NCBI GenBank assembly: GCA_900321335.1
Contig: ONVR01000033.1
Span: 1-5,094, forward strand
Direction of reading: 5' to 3'
DNA: 5,094 bases
Source: an uncultured Eubacteriales bacterium
Lineage (GTDB): Bacteria > Bacillota > Clostridia > Oscillospirales > Oscillospiraceae
How positions within the stretch are numbered: position 1 is the first letter of the stretch; every line of letters begins with the position of its first letter. Under the pieces are notes generated by a model that saw only the letters and a program-made list of their open reading frames with translations, was not told where the DNA came from and did no database searches. Shown here piece after piece: positions 4,015 to 5,094 of this stretch. The translations under genes were made by a program, and so were the position numbers.

Positions 4015-5094
4015 CTGTAAGTCCAAGCTCCTTCACTTCAATCCTGATGGCCTGCTCACCGCCGGCGCACTGTACACGGCGATCCGTTCCGATCCCGTAC
4101 ACAGCCAGCACCCCCCGGTCATCCGCAAAGACGGGCGTGAGAGCGCGCCGGGAGCGGGGAATCCGCCGCTCGATAAACAGCTTTTTCAGATCCTTGCCGC
4201 AGCCGCCGCAGTCGATCCGGTCTCCCGGGGCACGGCAACGCATTATTATATTACCACATACACGTTCTTTTTTGAAGAGAAAAGTATTGAATGTTTTGTA
4301 AATTTTGTTCGGCGCCACACAAGTGGAAACCGCCACCGAAAGCCCCGCCGCAGGCAGTTGATACGTGCTGCCGGAAATCAGGATCACAGGTGCGATGGAC
4401 GCCTGCTCCCCGGCGCCGAAGGTCAGAACGTCGTACTCCCGGCGGACAGTCATATCCGGCAGACTCAACTGGCCGGACGCCGATGGCGAGGCGCACAGCG
4501 CCAGAACGCTGCGCACGTGGCGGGCCTCCGCTTTGGGACACAGCAGCCGGATGACACGGGCCGCCACCGCCTCCGGCAGTTCCTTCAGGGCCGACACGCT
4601 GACCGTACCGGCCTTTGTCTGCTCCCGTACAAATTTTTCCGCCGCCGCCGACAGGCACGCCTCGTCCCGGGCAAGACTCTCCCCCGCTGTCAGGATCCCC
4701 TGAGACAGCCGGGGATTGATGGCGCGCAGAACGGGCATCACATGGTGACGGATCACGTTTCGGGGCGTATTGTCCCCTGCGTTGGTGGAGTCCTCCACAT
4801 GGGGCAGTCCATGGCTTTCCAGATACGCCTGGATCTCCGCCCGGGTCAGGCAGAGCACCGGCCGGATGATCCGCCCCCGGACCGGCGGGATCCCGCCCAA
4901 CCCTCTTGCGCCGGCGCCCCGGACCAGGTGCAGCAGCACCGTCTCGGCGTTGTCGTCGGCGTTATGGGCCGTGGCGATCCGGGTGGCGCCGACGGCATCC
5001 GCCGTGCTCTCCAGAAAGGCGTAGCGCATGGTCCGGGCGGCCGACTCCACCCCCAGGCCCTCCTGCCGGGCAAAGGCTGCCACATCGCCGGAGC
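4004..5094 (-). CDS. tilS: tRNA(Ile)-lysidine synthetase TilS (N-terminus beyond window)
   Basis: About 363 codons up to the TGA at 4006-4004 are present; the start and the PP-loop S-G-G-x-D-S lie outside the right edge. TilS attaches lysine to C34 of the CAU-anticodon tRNA-Ile using ATP, so that AUA is read as isoleucine; it is essential in most bacteria. Evidence: the conserved A-R-x-x-R-Y, then T-A-H-N-A-D-D-N-A-E-T (AHNADDNAET at 4969-4940), R-G-A-G-A-R-G-L-G-G-I-P, I-R-P-V-L, E-D-S-T-N and R-N-V-I-R-H, which define the N-terminal catalytic half. After a variable middle, the C-terminal TilS_C domain starts near R-A-P-G-D-R-I (from 4234) and continues with L-K-K-L-F-I-E-R-R-I-P-R-S-R-R. 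It is the first visible gene of the tilS-hpt-ftsH operon and overlaps hpt by 11 nt. The stretch 4240-4315 is markedly AT-rich compared with the rest of the gene, but the frame is intact. Confidence 0.96.
   Translation of the reverse strand, partial: SGDVAAFARQEGLGVESAARTMRYAFLESTADAVGATRIATAHNADDNAETVLLHLVRGAGARGLGGIPPVRGRIIRPVLCLTRAEIQAYLESHGLPHVEDSTNAGDNTPRNVIRHHVMPVLRAINPRLSQGILTAGESLARDEACLSAAAEKFVREQTKAGTVSVSALKELPEAVAARVIRLLCPKAEARHVRSVLALCASPSASGQLSLPDMTVRREYDVLTFGAGEQASIAPVILISGSTYQLPAAGLSVAVSTCVAPNKIYKTFNTFLFKKERVCGNIIMRCRAPGDRIDCGGCGKDLKKLFIERRIPRSRRALTPVFADDRGVLAVYGIGTDRRVQCAGGEQAIRIEVKELGLTDEK

Noticed and set aside
3415..4020. 201-codon plus-strand frame antisense to hpt
   Set aside because: Shadow of hpt; no ribosome binding site and no domain.
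4251..4658. 135-codon minus-strand frame inside tilS, suggesting a frameshift
   Set aside because: The tilS frame is continuous through this region into a recognisable TilS_C domain, so no frameshift is needed.

Overview
This 5.1 kb window is GC-rich and looks like a chromosomal segment of an anaerobic Firmicute of the class Clostridia, probably near Oscillospiraceae/Ruminococcaceae. The evidence is the tilS-hpt-ftsH gene order, AGGAG-type ribosome binding sites, a small DUF6440-like protein, and an NrdR-type operator in front of an anaerobic ribonucleotide reductase (NrdD)-related small protein. The genus assignment is inference.

Layout from left to right. Positions 1-432 (minus strand) hold the N-terminal Obg-fold part of the GTPase ObgE; the gene runs off the left edge. 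Positions 433-599 are a divergent intergenic region with two extended -10 promoters facing away from each other, and a cluster of CAACC/GGTTG units between them. Positions 600-770 (plus strand) encode a 56-residue protein resembling DUF6440. A 17-bp bidirectional terminator hairpin at 865-901 separates it from a convergent gene.

Positions 929-1210 (minus strand) encode a 93-residue protein. Its C-terminal half looks like the glycyl-radical tail of NrdD (R-x-x-G-Y-L ... N-G ... R-V-K-H), but it has no catalytic barrel. Its promoter overlaps a near-consensus NrdR box, and a second half-matching box lies exactly 32 bp away, the tandem geometry known for NrdR. This is the most interesting part of the window: an apparently NrdR-regulated, stand-alone glycyl-radical-like domain.

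Positions 1359-5094 (minus strand) form one operon read right to left: tilS (tRNA-Ile lysidine synthetase, N-terminus beyond the right edge), hpt (hypoxanthine phosphoribosyltransferase, overlapping tilS by 11 nt) and ftsH (membrane AAA+ zinc protease, TTG start), closed by a strong intrinsic terminator. This is the conserved Firmicutes cluster linking tRNA decoding, purine salvage and membrane protein quality control. The other long reading frames, including a 1.9-kb frame antisense to ftsH, are shadows caused by GC-rich codon use.
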